Source: Burkholderiales bacterium
Lineage (GTDB): Bacteria; Pseudomonadota; Gammaproteobacteria; Burkholderiales; Burkholderiaceae_E
DNA: 45,980 nucleotides
Direction of reading: 5' to 3'
Assembly: GCA_005798775.1 (NCBI GenBank)
Contig: SYIM01000003.1
Span: forward strand, 1-45,980
Shown here: piece after piece, positions 8,712-17,924 of the stretch
Layout: every line of letters starts with the position of its first letter
How positions within the stretch are numbered: the stretch's first letter is position 1
Notes under the pieces: generated by a model
Database searches by the model: none
What the model saw: only the letters and a program-made list of their open reading frames with translations
What the model was told of the DNA's origin: nothing
Translations under genes and position numbers: made by a program

Positions 8712-9719
8712 TCAGCCCAGCACCACCGCTGCAACCCAGCTACAGAGCGGAATGCCCGCCAGCAGGTTGATGGGAAAGGTGATGCCCAGCGACAGGCCGC
8801 AATAAAGCGCCGGGTTGGCTTCGGGAATCGCCTGGCGCATGACGGCTGGCACTACGATGTATGACGCGCTTGCCGACAACACCATGAGGAGCGCGGCATC
8901 GGTGGCGGGTAGCCGCAGGGTGGCGCTCAGAGCCAGGGCGATGGCGGCATGCACGATCGGCGCGAGCACCGCGTAGGCGATGAGAAGCGGCGGCGCCTTG
9001 CGCGCATCACCGAGATTGCGCGCCACGGTGAGGCCCATGTCGATCAGGAAAAAGGCGAGCATCCCCTTGAATAGATCGATCGAAAATGGCTGCATGACCG
9101 CGCGTCCGGACTCGCCGCTCAGCATGCCCACCATGAGCCCTCCGATCAGGAGCAGATGCGAACCGTTGGTGAGTGACTCATGCAGGATGCGCCCAACCTG
9201 GGAGCCCGCGCCTGGCCCGGGGAGCGTAGCCACCGCCGCGTTGCTTCCGGGCAAGAGTGACCTTGCGATTTGTTCGGTACGTAGCGCGTTGGCAATCAGC
9301 ACCGCGACCAGAATCGCGGGTGACTCCATGAGTACCAGTGCGACCGCCATATGACCGCCCGCTGGCGTTCCCAAATCTTGAAGATACTGCGCAGCGGTGA
9401 GAAAAGTGACCGCACTCACCGACCCGTAGGACGCCGCGATGGCGGCTGCGTCGAAGCGGCCGATGCGGTGTCTCAGCACGAAATAACCGAAGATCGGGGC
9501 GAGCAAAGCCATCAGCACGGCGCCAAGAAGGCTGGCCGCGACAGACGCGGTGAGGCCAGACTCTGCGAGCGCAAAACCGCCTTTCAAACCAAGCGCCATC
9601 AACAGGTAGAGCGACAGGAATCGGGCGATGGGTGCCGGAATTTCCAGATCGGATCGGATCAGACCGGCGAACACACCGAAGACAAAGAACAGAATAGCGG
9701 GATCGAGCAGTGCGGGCAT
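8712..9719 (-). CDS. SbtA-family sodium-dependent bicarbonate transporter homologue
   Basis: This 335-residue membrane protein has about ten hydrophobic helices and the pattern of the SbtA (Sbt_1) family. It opens with PALLDPAILFFVFGVFAGLI, then has ALGLKGGFAL and a YGSVSAVTFLTA stretch. The second half has ALVLMESPAILVAVLIANAL, FLIDMGLTVARN, SASASYIVVPAVMRQAIPEA and LSLGITFPINL. The two halves look like an inverted structural repeat. Cyanobacterial SbtA imports bicarbonate with Na+, while proteobacterial homologues are mostly uncharacterised. A LysR regulator gene is divergent, 90 bases away, as is common for CO2-related and other LysR targets. Bicarbonate as substrate is family knowledge, not shown here. 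Confidence 0.82.
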   Translation of the reverse strand: MPALLDPAILFFVFGVFAGLIRSDLEIPAPIARFLSLYLLMALGLKGGFALAESGLTASVAASLLGAVLMALLAPIFGYFVLRHRIGRFDAAAIAASYGSVSAVTFLTAAQYLQDLGTPAGGHMAVALVLMESPAILVAVLIANALRTEQIARSLLPGSNAAVATLPGPGAGSQVGRILHESLTNGSHLLLIGGLMVGMLSGESGRAVMQPFSIDLFKGMLAFFLIDMGLTVARNLGDARKAPPLLIAYAVLAPIVHAAIALALSATLRLPATDAALLMVLSASASYIVVPAVMRQAIPEANPALYCGLSLGITFPINLLAGIPLCSWVAAVVLG

Positions 9720-9772
9720 GGTGTTTAACCTGGATCGCGATTGTCCCCAAAGATCAATTACCTTGTAAAATT

Positions 9773-9804
9773 GATATTTAAATATTTATACATCAGTAAA
9801 TATC
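9773..9804. promoter_or_regulatory. AT-rich inverted repeat, likely LysR operator
   Basis: GATATTTA at 9773-9780 is the reverse complement of TAAATATC at 9797-9804, and a nested pair ATATTTA (9782-9788) and TAAATAT (9797-9803) is 8 bases apart. The region is strikingly AT-rich against its GC-rich surroundings and ends 5 bases before the LysR start. Divergent LysR genes usually bind such dyads to control themselves and the opposite gene, here the SbtA-like permease. Confidence 0.55.
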
Positions 9805-9809
9805 TATAT

Positions 9810-10730
9810 ATGAATGCGCTCACCCATCGTCAGATGCGGCTTTTTCTTGCGCTTGTACAAACCGGGAGCGTGAGTGCGGCTGCGCGCCTGATGCACATCG
9901 CCCAACCCACCGCGTCGATGCAGTTGCGCGAAATCACGAGCACCGTTGGTATGCCGCTCTATGAGGTCATCTCCCGAAAGATCAGGCTGACCCAGGCCGG
10001 TCTCGAGCTCGCGCGTACCGTTCGCCTGGTGGCCGAGGAATGGGATCAGTTCGCGCAGCGAATCGATGCCATGAAAGGGCTCAGGCGGGGGCGCTTACGG
10101 GTCGCCATCGTGAGTACCGCCGAATATTTCGTTCCCCGACTGGTGGGATCTTTTTGCCGCCGGTATCCCGATATCGAGGTCGCTCTAGAGGTGCAAAACC
10201 GGAACGGCGTGATGAGCCGCCTGCGCGAGGGCCTGGACGACCTCTATGTCATGTCCATGCCGCCCGACGACATCGAGCTCGACGATCAAGTCTTCATGGC
10301 CAACCCCCTGGTCCTGATTGCAGCCACGGGCGATCCGCTGCTCCGCGGCGCGGGGCCCCTCGCGCTCGTAACACTGTCCTCGCAGCGGTTCATCCTCCGG
10401 GAGCCCGGGTCGGGCACCCGCATGGCGGTTGATCGATATTTCCGCCGACGGGGGTTCCGGCCGCGCGTGCGGCTGGAACTCGGCAGCAACGAAGCCGTCA
10501 AGGAAGCGGTGGCGGGCGGATTGGGGCTGGGGGTGGTGTCGCGGCACACGCTCCACGGGCGCGAGCGCGAAGACGGTGTGGCGGTACTACAGGTTGCAGG
10601 TTTTCCCGTCAATTCGTCCTGGCATGTCGTGCACCCTCGCGCACGCCAGGTGTCGCCAATTGCCGCTGCGTTTCGCGAGCACCTGCTGTCAGGTGAGCCA
10701 ACGAGCCGTCGTCCGCCGCGGGCGGGCTGA
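9810..10730 (+). CDS. LysR-family transcriptional regulator
   Basis: This 306-residue regulator starts at the ATG at 9810, since the extra 23 upstream residues are encoded by the AT-rich operator region. The N-terminal winged helix-turn-helix reads MRLFLALVQTGSVSAAARLM then HIAQPTASMQLREI, with an unusual start to the recognition helix. The effector domain has the first Rossmann-like lobe from about residue 68 (RRGRLRVAIVSTAEYFVPRL) and GLGLGVVSRHTL near residue 240. This arrangement is close to CbbR-type regulators. Its likely target is the divergent permease gene. It is followed on the same strand by kynU after 32 bases, so kynU could be co-transcribed. Confidence 0.9.
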   Translation: MNALTHRQMRLFLALVQTGSVSAAARLMHIAQPTASMQLREITSTVGMPLYEVISRKIRLTQAGLELARTVRLVAEEWDQFAQRIDAMKGLRRGRLRVAIVSTAEYFVPRLVGSFCRRYPDIEVALEVQNRNGVMSRLREGLDDLYVMSMPPDDIELDDQVFMANPLVLIAATGDPLLRGAGPLALVTLSSQRFILREPGSGTRMAVDRYFRRRGFRPRVRLELGSNEAVKEAVAGGLGLGVVSRHTLHGREREDGVAVLQVAGFPVNSSWHVVHPRARQVSPIAAAFREHLLSGEPTSRRPPRAG

Positions 10731-10762
10731 CAGCGCCGATTACCAGTATCCACCATGAAAGC

Positions 10763-12064
10763 ATGACCATGCATCCGCACGCACGCCTGCCCGACAGCCT
10801 GAATGACTGCCTGGCGCTCGACCATAACGATCCACTTCGCGCCTTGAGCGAGCAGTTCATCCTGCCTGAGGGAATCATCTACCTCGATGGGAATTCTCTC
10901 GGCGCCTTGCCGCAGGCGACCGCAGCACGAGTAAACGATGCCGTCACCAGGCAGTGGGGTCAGGGCCTGATTCGCAGTTGGAACGAAGCGGGGTGGTTTG
11001 AACTGTCGCAGCGCGTGGGTGACCGGATCGCGCGTCTGATTGGCGCGGGCGAGGGCGAGGTGCTCGCGGTGGATGGCACCTCCATCAACCTCTACAAGGT
11101 TCTGTGCGCGGCGCTTGATCTTGCGTCGGCGCGAGGCGCGCAGTCGCTCACCGTATTGAGTGAAGGGGGCAATTTTCCCACTGATCTCTATATTGCCGAA
11201 GGGGTGTGCCGTGAGCGGGGTGCCTCGCTTCGTTCCGTAGAGTCCTCTGGGCTCAACGCGGCCCTTGCAGCCGGCGTCGATGTGGTCATGCTCACTCACG
11301 TCAACTTTCGAACCGGCGCGATGCACGATATGGCGGCGCTCACACGCTGCGCGCAGGCGGCCGGCGCGTTGGTGATTTGGGATCTCGCGCACAGCGCGGG
11401 GGCGGTACCGGTGGACCTGCATGGGGCCAATGCAGACTTCGCTGTCGGCTGCGGTTACAAATACCTGAATGGCGGACCCGGCGCACCCGGCTTTGTGTGG
11501 GTACATCCGCGCCATGCCGACCGTGCGCTTCAACCGCTGTCAGGGTGGTGGGGGCACGCAGCGCCGTTCGCATTCACGCCGGGCTATCGCCCGGCGCCAG
11601 GGATCCTCCGCTACCAGTGCGGCTCCCAACCCATCCTCAGCCTGATCGCACTCGACGAAGGGTTGAATAGCGTGCTTGCAGCCGAGTCGCTGGGGGGCAT
11701 CACGGCGCTCCGCGCCAAATCGCTCGCGCTCACCGAACTTTTCATTCGGCGTGTTGAACCTCTGCTGACCGCGCATGGCTTTGGTTTAGCCACGCCCCGC
11801 GAGCACACTGCGCGGGGCTCACAGGTGAGCCTCACGCGAAGCGAAGGCGCCTACGAAATCATTCAGGCGCTGATCGCGCGCGGCGTCATAGGTGACTTCC
11901 GTGCGGGCGACGGTGCCGCGCACCCCGACATCCTGCGCTTTGGCTTTACGCCGCTTTATGTGGGGTTTGCCGATGTGTGGCGCGCGGCTGACCACCTTCA
12001 GGCGGTCATGGCAAGTGGCGAGTGGCGCGCACCGCAGTTCGCTTTGCGGCACGCGGTCACCTGA
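10763..12064 (+). CDS. kynU: kynureninase
   Basis: This 433-residue PLP enzyme of aminotransferase class V matches kynureninase over its full length. It has IIYLDGNSLGALP at residues 38-50, VDGTSINLYKVL at 103-114, VIWDLAHSAGAVPVDLH at 204-220, the PLP-binding Lys233 in GCGYKYLNGGPG, and LRYQCGSQPILSL further on. Kynureninase cleaves kynurenine to anthranilate and alanine. No kynA or canonical kynB neighbour is present, which is unusual because kynBU-kynA often cluster. A second in-frame ATG at 10769 is an alternative start, and no clear ribosome binding site decides between them. The gene converges with the subtilase gene with only 10 bases between stops. Confidence 0.92.
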   Translation: MTMHPHARLPDSLNDCLALDHNDPLRALSEQFILPEGIIYLDGNSLGALPQATAARVNDAVTRQWGQGLIRSWNEAGWFELSQRVGDRIARLIGAGEGEVLAVDGTSINLYKVLCAALDLASARGAQSLTVLSEGGNFPTDLYIAEGVCRERGASLRSVESSGLNAALAAGVDVVMLTHVNFRTGAMHDMAALTRCAQAAGALVIWDLAHSAGAVPVDLHGANADFAVGCGYKYLNGGPGAPGFVWVHPRHADRALQPLSGWWGHAAPFAFTPGYRPAPGILRYQCGSQPILSLIALDEGLNSVLAAESLGGITALRAKSLALTELFIRRVEPLLTAHGFGLATPREHTARGSQVSLTRSEGAYEIIQALIARGVIGDFRAGDGAAHPDILRFGFTPLYVGFADVWRAADHLQAVMASGEWRAPQFALRHAVT

Positions 12065-12074
12065 GGCCAGGCGG

Positions 12075-14099
12075 CTATTGCAGTGGCGACACCTGAATGC
12101 TGCGCACGAAGGCGTTGAACGGACCGCCCGAAATATTCGGCGTGTCCTGCGTGACCAAGACGTCGCTGCGCGTACGGAAGCTCGCGTAAAGGGTGACGCG
12201 AACGCGCCCAGCCACTGGTTGGTTCGTGTCGGCGTCGCGGATGCTCACCGAGCGTACCGGCCCCATGTAGCTGTAGAAGATCGGTGGGTCATCGGCGTTG
12301 AGTCGCGCGATGGCGCACGACGACAGCCCGGAATATTGGGCGCCCCAATAAACGCAGATGCGGGTTGAGCGCTTGACGATCACCTCCACGCCGTCGCTGG
12401 CGCCAGGGGCGGTTGCTCCACTGCCGCCGGTACCGCTACCGTTCGAGGTGCCTGTACCCGTGCCGCTGCCTGAGCCTCCGCCGCTGGACGAGCTGTCGGG
12501 TGACGCGGCTGCCACGCCCGCCAGGCGTTCGGCGCTGGGCGTCAGCCGCAGAGCGGGTACGGTCAGCCCTGATACCGTGAGCGCCTTTGCGCGGGTGTCG
12601 GTCGCGGTGAGGTTCGCGGTGAGTGCCGATTGCAGGGCGGCCGCATCAGCCGTCACCTGCAAGCCATGGAGCGCGGCCACCGCTCCCGACACCATCGCCG
12701 TGGCGGGCGAGGTTCCCATCGTCGCGGCCCAGCAGTCGATCGAGGATGCGCTGCTGCACGGTACCGGCGTTCGGAAGGTACCAACCGTATCGCCTCCGAT
12801 AGCCACCAGTTTCACCTGGCCGCTGAAGTTGCTGTAGGAGGCGAGGCGAGAGTAGTCGAGCCGGGCGGCTGCCACCGGCAGTGAATTACTCACACAGGCA
12901 GGAAACGAGATGGCTCCAATGGAGCCGCCGTTGCCCGCAGCGACCACCGGGATCACGCCCTGGGTGCGCAGCCGTTCGAAGGCCGAACGGAACAGTCCGC
13001 CGAGGTAGTCGCTATCGCAGGCTGCTGAGTAGGCGCCTGCGCCCAGGCTCATGTTGAGTGCTGCGATGGGCGGTTGGCCGGAGGCGCGACGCTGGCGCGC
13101 CTGCTCCGTCACCCATTCGATTGCGGCGAGCAGATCGCCCGAGCTTGCGCTGATTGCGCCGCGTGAATCGGCATTGAAGACCTGGACCGGAAGGATGCTT
13201 GCTGCGCGTGCGACGCCGCCGCGGTTCGCGGCCACTGAGTTGTAGTCCATCGCAGCAATCGCGGCCATGCTGGTGCCATGGCCACAGCCTGCGTTGAGTC
13301 CAGTGGTGCGGTTAGTGAACCGATCGACGCAACTGCGACCGGCCGTGCTGGAAGCCGTGTCGACACTGGTCCCGTTGGGACAGAATCCGGTGCCGCCGTT
13401 GGCTGCGGTGGAGAAGCACGCACCGGGGAGCACCTTGGTGCTGCCCAGCGCCGGATGGCGGTCTTCCACGCCGGTGTCGAGCACTGCAATCACACGCCCG
13501 CCGCCGGTCAGAGGCTGCCCGGCAAGGGTGGGCCACGCCGTCTGCCCGTCAAACGATTGCACGACTGCCTGCAGGAGCGCGGTGGCATCGCTTGCCGCCT
13601 GCGTGGTGAGCAGGCGATCGACATGAACGCCGCGCACCATGGGCATTCTGGGGAGCAGGTCGAGTTCGCATGAGTTGAGTTCGATTCGGACCGTGTTGCC
13701 CGCGGCCGGGCGCTTGGCGTTCCACAAGCGGGACTGCAGATCGGCGCTCGAACAGCCGGTGGTGATGGCGCCGGCAACCGGGCCTGCGGCGGCGGCACCC
13801 AGATCGGCGAGAAAGCGCTGCTGCAACCAGGCGCGCCGTGCTTCGCTGTCGCCGAGCGCCGCTGCTGCGACCGGCGCGTTGCTGTCGAGTTCGACGAACA
13901 CGCCCACGCTTTCGGTTTCGTCGGCGGGCCGGATCTCGTCAATCTGCGCGGCGACGGCCAGATTGCTGTCGGCCGATACAGGGCTCCCGCCGCCACCGGA
14001 TCCCGAGCCGCCGCAGGCAGCGAGCATCATCGTGAGGGATACCGAAAGGGTGAGGGCTGCGGTTCGGCAAGTGGCGCAAAGCAGAGCAATGGACTTCAT
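12075..14099 (-). CDS. subtilisin-like (S8) serine peptidase, lipoprotein
   Basis: Starting at the ATG at 14097-14099, after a good GAGGAAA site, gives 674 residues. The N-terminus is a lipoprotein signal with LAAC at residues 26-29, then a Gly/Ser-rich tether, so the protein is probably anchored in a membrane facing the periplasm or surface. The catalytic triad of family S8 is Asp208 (VIAVLDTGVEDRHP), His274 (GCGHGTSMAAIAA) and Ser464 (GTSPATAMVSGAVAAL), with oxyanion Asn390 in VVAAGNGG. Residues 30-200 form a prodomain-like region. After the catalytic domain comes a Gly/Ser/Thr-rich linker and an approximately 100-residue C-terminal domain I do not recognise. Several Cys residues suggest disulfides. 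Confidence 0.9.
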   Translation of the reverse strand: MKSIALLCATCRTAALTLSVSLTMMLAACGGSGSGGGGSPVSADSNLAVAAQIDEIRPADETESVGVFVELDSNAPVAAAALGDSEARRAWLQQRFLADLGAAAAGPVAGAITTGCSSADLQSRLWNAKRPAAGNTVRIELNSCELDLLPRMPMVRGVHVDRLLTTQAASDATALLQAVVQSFDGQTAWPTLAGQPLTGGGRVIAVLDTGVEDRHPALGSTKVLPGACFSTAANGGTGFCPNGTSVDTASSTAGRSCVDRFTNRTTGLNAGCGHGTSMAAIAAMDYNSVAANRGGVARAASILPVQVFNADSRGAISASSGDLLAAIEWVTEQARQRRASGQPPIAALNMSLGAGAYSAACDSDYLGGLFRSAFERLRTQGVIPVVAAGNGGSIGAISFPACVSNSLPVAAARLDYSRLASYSNFSGQVKLVAIGGDTVGTFRTPVPCSSASSIDCWAATMGTSPATAMVSGAVAALHGLQVTADAAALQSALTANLTATDTRAKALTVSGLTVPALRLTPSAERLAGVAAASPDSSSSGGGSGSGTGTGTSNGSGTGGSGATAPGASDGVEVIVKRSTRICVYWGAQYSGLSSCAIARLNADDPPIFYSYMGPVRSVSIRDADTNQPVAGRVRVTLYASFRTRSDVLVTQDTPNISGGPFNAFVRSIQVSPLQ

Positions 14100-14163
14100 G
14101 TTTTCCTCGAAATCGGAGGCGTCGGACATTGGCGGACCCGTGCACCCAAAAATCAGCATAGAG

Positions 14164-14192
14164 TTTATATAGGACAAATCCCCATTATTGAA
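14164..14192 (-). promoter_or_regulatory. possible sigma-70 promoter of the S8 peptidase gene
   Basis: On the minus strand TTCAAT and TATAAA are separated by 17 bases, in an AT-richer part of the 232-base divergent gap, about 65 bases before the peptidase start. The -10 box is good and the -35 box weak. Confidence 0.35.
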
Positions 14193-14331
14193 TCAGGACA
14201 ACCTACTAACGCTGAACCAGCGCACGGATTGGGGCTGGCTGATGTCGCTTCGAGGCTGTCGCGGTGCTCTGTCAAACCTGTTAAGTTCGCCCCCACAGTC
14301 ACGTTTTTACTGATCTCTCACGGAGTCTCCC

Positions 14332-16626
14332 TTGTCGAATCCGGCACCCCACGCGTCTGTCTCCTCGACCGCCTCGCCCACCGCTTCCCCGATCCGATAT
14401 GCGCGCCGCGAGGATCACCGGCTGATCACGGGTGCGGGCCGCTTCAGTGCTGACCACGCGGCGCCTGGCATGCTGCACGCCTTCGTCATTCGATCGCCCC
14501 ACGCGCATGCCCGGCTCCTGCGCTGCGACCTCGCAGCGGTGCGGGCGGCACCCGGCGTGCGCCTGGCGCTTACCGCGGCCGAGATCGAATCTGACGGCGT
14601 GAAGGAACTCCCCAATCTGATGGAAGTGAGTTCGCCCGACGGCGAACCGCAGCGTGTGGTGCTGATGCCCGTGCTCGCGCGCGATTGCGTGCATTTCGTC
14701 GGTCAACCGGTTGCGTGGGTGGTGGCCGACTCGGCCTCGCAGGCCTGCGAAGCGGCGGACCGTGCCGAGATCGATTATGAAGAATTGCCGGTGGTGACCG
14801 ACTTCGATCAGGCGCTCACACCGGGCGCCCCGACGCTGCACCCTGATGTGCCAGGTAATCTATCGGTTCAATATGAAGCGGGCGATCGCGCGCTGGTGGA
14901 TGCAGCCTTTGCGTACGCCGCACATATCAGCCGTCTCAAAATCGTGAGCCAGCGGCTGATCGGCGCACCGCTGGAGCCACGCGCGGTGCTCGCGGTTCAC
15001 GACTCTGCCACCGACCGCACCCGGCTTTACGCGCCCACGCAGGGCGTGCCAAGCATGACCAAGCAGATGTGCGCGGCGACCGGATTTTCGCCAGAGCAGT
15101 TCGACATCGTGAGTCAGGATGTGGGCGGCTCATTCGGTTTGCGTGCCAGTCCCTATTCCGAACATGTACTCGCGGTGCTGTCGGCGCGCCAACTGAATCG
15201 GCCGGTCCGCTGGCTGGGTACGCGCTCGGAGATTTTCCTGAGCGACTGGCATTGCCGTGCACTCACGCTGGATGGCCAGATCGCCCTCGATCGCGACGGT
15301 AATTTCCTGGCATTCCGATTTGAGGACACCGTCGATCTGGGCGCGTATGTGGTGTTCGCCGGCACACTGGTCGGCACACGTAACCTGTCGGTCTCGATGG
15401 GTGGCGCTTACCGGGTGCCTGCGCTCCACATGAGTTCGCGTCTTGCCTACACCAATACCGTACCGGTCTCTGCCTACAGGGGGGCAGGACGGCCCGATAT
15501 CGCCTATGCCATCGAGGCGTTGATTGATCACGCGGCGCGCGAGCACGGCTTTGACCGTATTGCGCTGCGACGAAGGAATTTCATTACGCCGGATGCGTTT
15601 CCATACCGCACCGCCAACGGGACCCTCTACGATCACTGTCACTTTGCCCGCCTGCTCGACAGGGCGCTCGAGCTGTCCGACTTTGACGGATTTGCAGCGC
15701 GGCACGCGGCGGCCGAGCGGCAGGGAAGGCTGCGCGGCATCGGGTTGGGGAGCTGGCTCGAGGTCTCCGGCATGGGCTCGGCGCCGCACGATTCAGTCCG
15801 CGGTGAGTTTGACGCTGACGGCCAGCTCATCGTACTGGGTGCGACCGGGGCCTCGGGGCAAGGCCATGAGACTTCGTTTGCAACCCTCGTCGAAGAGGCG
15901 CTCGGTTTACGCGCTGATCGCGTGATCTATCGCGCCGGAGATCACGGCGTGTCATTGGTTGGAAATGGTACCGAAGGGTCGCGCACCATCTACGGCGCGG
16001 GTAGTGCCATCACCGTGATGTGCGAGATTATCCGCGAACGTGTACTTGTGCTGAGGCGCGCCCGCGCGGAACCCGACGAGCCGCCCGCTGATCTGTCGGC
16101 CTGGGTGCGTACGCTCGACTCGGACGAACGCGCGCAACTTGCGGTTGAAGCGCAGGCCAAGTCGGGAGCCACGTTTCCCAACGGCTGCCACGTGGCCGAG
16201 ATCGAAATCGATCCCGCCACCGGTTGTACCGAACTCGTTCGCTATGTATCAGTTGACGATGCGGGGCGTGTTATTTCCGAGCAACTGGTGCACGGTCAGA
16301 TGCAAGGCGGCGTGGTTCAGGGCTGGGGACAGGCATTCTGCGAAAACACGGTCTACGATGAGCGTGGCCAACTGAGTTCGGGCTCCTTCATGGACTATGC
16401 CATGCCGCGCGCCGGTAACGTCCCGGCGCTGGTGAGCGACAACCTGCCGCTTCCCACCACGCTCAACCGCACTGGAGCCAAGGGCGTTGGCGAGTCTGGC
16501 TGTACGGGGTCGCTGCCCGCGCTTGCCAATGCCATGAGCGATGCGCTCGCTGCGCGGGGCGCTTCGGCGATCGATATGCCGTTTACCGCCGCCCGAGTTT
16601 GGGCGGCGCTCCATCCTGAGACCTGA
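14332..16626 (+). CDS. xanthine dehydrogenase-family molybdenum-binding subunit
   Basis: This 764-residue protein is a large molybdopterin-binding subunit of the CoxL/XdhB type. It contains the a/b hammerhead domain (residues 20-140: RREDHRLITGAGRF, VFVGQPVAWVVAD-like FVGQPVAWVVAD) and the two molybdenum-cofactor domains with QDVGGSFGLRAS, YRGAGRPDIAYAIEAL, GATGASGQGHET and the catalytic Glu721 in AKGVGESG. It lacks the Cys-containing VAYRCSFR loop of true CO dehydrogenases, so it is a hydroxylase-type homologue. The start is a TTG with GGAG 6 bases upstream. Neither the 2Fe-2S small subunit nor the FAD medium subunit lies nearby. Substrate unknown. The amidase gene follows after 5 bases. Confidence 0.88.
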   Translation: MSNPAPHASVSSTASPTASPIRYARREDHRLITGAGRFSADHAAPGMLHAFVIRSPHAHARLLRCDLAAVRAAPGVRLALTAAEIESDGVKELPNLMEVSSPDGEPQRVVLMPVLARDCVHFVGQPVAWVVADSASQACEAADRAEIDYEELPVVTDFDQALTPGAPTLHPDVPGNLSVQYEAGDRALVDAAFAYAAHISRLKIVSQRLIGAPLEPRAVLAVHDSATDRTRLYAPTQGVPSMTKQMCAATGFSPEQFDIVSQDVGGSFGLRASPYSEHVLAVLSARQLNRPVRWLGTRSEIFLSDWHCRALTLDGQIALDRDGNFLAFRFEDTVDLGAYVVFAGTLVGTRNLSVSMGGAYRVPALHMSSRLAYTNTVPVSAYRGAGRPDIAYAIEALIDHAAREHGFDRIALRRRNFITPDAFPYRTANGTLYDHCHFARLLDRALELSDFDGFAARHAAAERQGRLRGIGLGSWLEVSGMGSAPHDSVRGEFDADGQLIVLGATGASGQGHETSFATLVEEALGLRADRVIYRAGDHGVSLVGNGTEGSRTIYGAGSAITVMCEIIRERVLVLRRARAEPDEPPADLSAWVRTLDSDERAQLAVEAQAKSGATFPNGCHVAEIEIDPATGCTELVRYVSVDDAGRVISEQLVHGQMQGGVVQGWGQAFCENTVYDERGQLSSGSFMDYAMPRAGNVPALVSDNLPLPTTLNRTGAKGVGESGCTGSLPALANAMSDALAARGASAIDMPFTAARVWAALHPET

Positions 16627-16631
16627 AGCCC

Positions 16632-17924
16632 ATGTCAGCCAAGCCCGTGAACGAACTCAGTGCCTTCGTCGCGGCGCGCCTGCTTCAGCGCCGTGACCTC
16701 AGTGCCGAAGCGTATGTGGAGGCCTGCCTTGCGCGCATCGAGGCACGCGAATCGCTGATCGGCGCCTTTGCCTATATCCGCCCTCAGCAGGTACGCGAGC
16801 AGGCACGGGCCCTGGACCGTGGGCCGATACGCGGCCCGCTGCATGGTCTCACCGTTGGCATCAAGGATGTCTTTGATACCCGTGACATGCCCACGCAGGG
16901 CGGTTCGGAGGCCTTCCGCGGCCACCAGCCTGCAACCGATGCAGCGGTGATCGCATTGCTGCGTGGAGCGGGCGCCGTGATGCTTGGTAAAACCGTCACC
17001 ACAGAGCTCGCGACCTTTCCTCCCAACGGTACGCGTAACCCGCGCGATCCAGCGCATACCCCGGGCGGATCGTCATCGGGCTCAGCCGCTGCAGTGACTG
17101 ACTGCATGGTGCCCTTTGCCACTGCGACTCAAACACTGGGTTCCACGATTCGACCCGCCGGATACTGTGGTGTCGCGGGCTACAAGCCCACCTACAACCT
17201 CCTGCCGCGCCGCGGCGTGTGGCCGAACGCCGAGTCGGTCGACACGGTCGGACTGATGGCGCGTGACGTGCGTGATGTGGCGATGCTTGCGGCTGCGGCC
17301 GGCCACTATCCAGCGCTGGCATTCGATGACGAAGCTGTCAACGCGGCGCCTGTCATCGGGTTCTGCCAGACCTGGGAGTGGTCACGAGCTGATTCGTTCA
17401 TACACACTGCGTTTGAAGCCTGTCGCAGTCAGCTGGCTGCCGCCGGCGCGAGGGTCATTGCCATTGAGTTACCCGCATCGTTTCGCGGTCTTCTCGAAGC
17501 GCACCGCATGGTGGCGTGGTACGAGATGGCGCGCGGCTTTGCCGATATCGTGGCGCACGATGCCAATCGTATCCGTAAGCCACTCCTCGACCGAACGCTC
17601 GCAGGGCTCGAGGTCTCGCCCGCCTCCTACATGGCTGCACAGGCGCTGGGACGCGCCTGCCGCGAGCAGTTGGCCGACGTGTTTGGCCAGTGTGACGTGC
17701 TGTTTGCGCCAGCCGCTACAGGTGAGGCGCCCGCCGGACTGGAGAGCACCGGCGATACCTCAATGAACCAGATCTGGACGTTCCTTCACGGCCCTAGCGT
17801 ATCGGTGACCGGCGGGTTCGGCCCGAACGGCTTGCCGCTCGCGATGCAGGTGCTGGGCCGGATCGGCGACGACGCTCGGACGCTGCGCGCTGCGCGCTGG
17901 GTCGAGCGAGTGCTGGGGCGCTGA
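16632..17924 (+). CDS. amidase signature family hydrolase
   Basis: This 430-residue amidase has the full catalytic set: Lys78 in VGIKDVFDT, Ser147 in TPGGSSSGSAAAV, and Ser171 in QTLGSTIRPAGYCG. The spacings of 24 and 93 residues are identical to those in the amidase at 1146-2429, so the two may be distant paralogues. It starts 5 bases after the molybdenum-hydroxylase gene, which implies one transcript and perhaps sequential reactions on one compound. Its 3' end overlaps the convergent TetR gene by 131 bases. It should release ammonia or an amine from an amide, but which one is unknown. Confidence 0.9.
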   Translation: MSAKPVNELSAFVAARLLQRRDLSAEAYVEACLARIEARESLIGAFAYIRPQQVREQARALDRGPIRGPLHGLTVGIKDVFDTRDMPTQGGSEAFRGHQPATDAAVIALLRGAGAVMLGKTVTTELATFPPNGTRNPRDPAHTPGGSSSGSAAAVTDCMVPFATATQTLGSTIRPAGYCGVAGYKPTYNLLPRRGVWPNAESVDTVGLMARDVRDVAMLAAAAGHYPALAFDDEAVNAAPVIGFCQTWEWSRADSFIHTAFEACRSQLAAAGARVIAIELPASFRGLLEAHRMVAWYEMARGFADIVAHDANRIRKPLLDRTLAGLEVSPASYMAAQALGRACREQLADVFGQCDVLFAPAATGEAPAGLESTGDTSMNQIWTFLHGPSVSVTGGFGPNGLPLAMQVLGRIGDDARTLRAARWVERVLGR

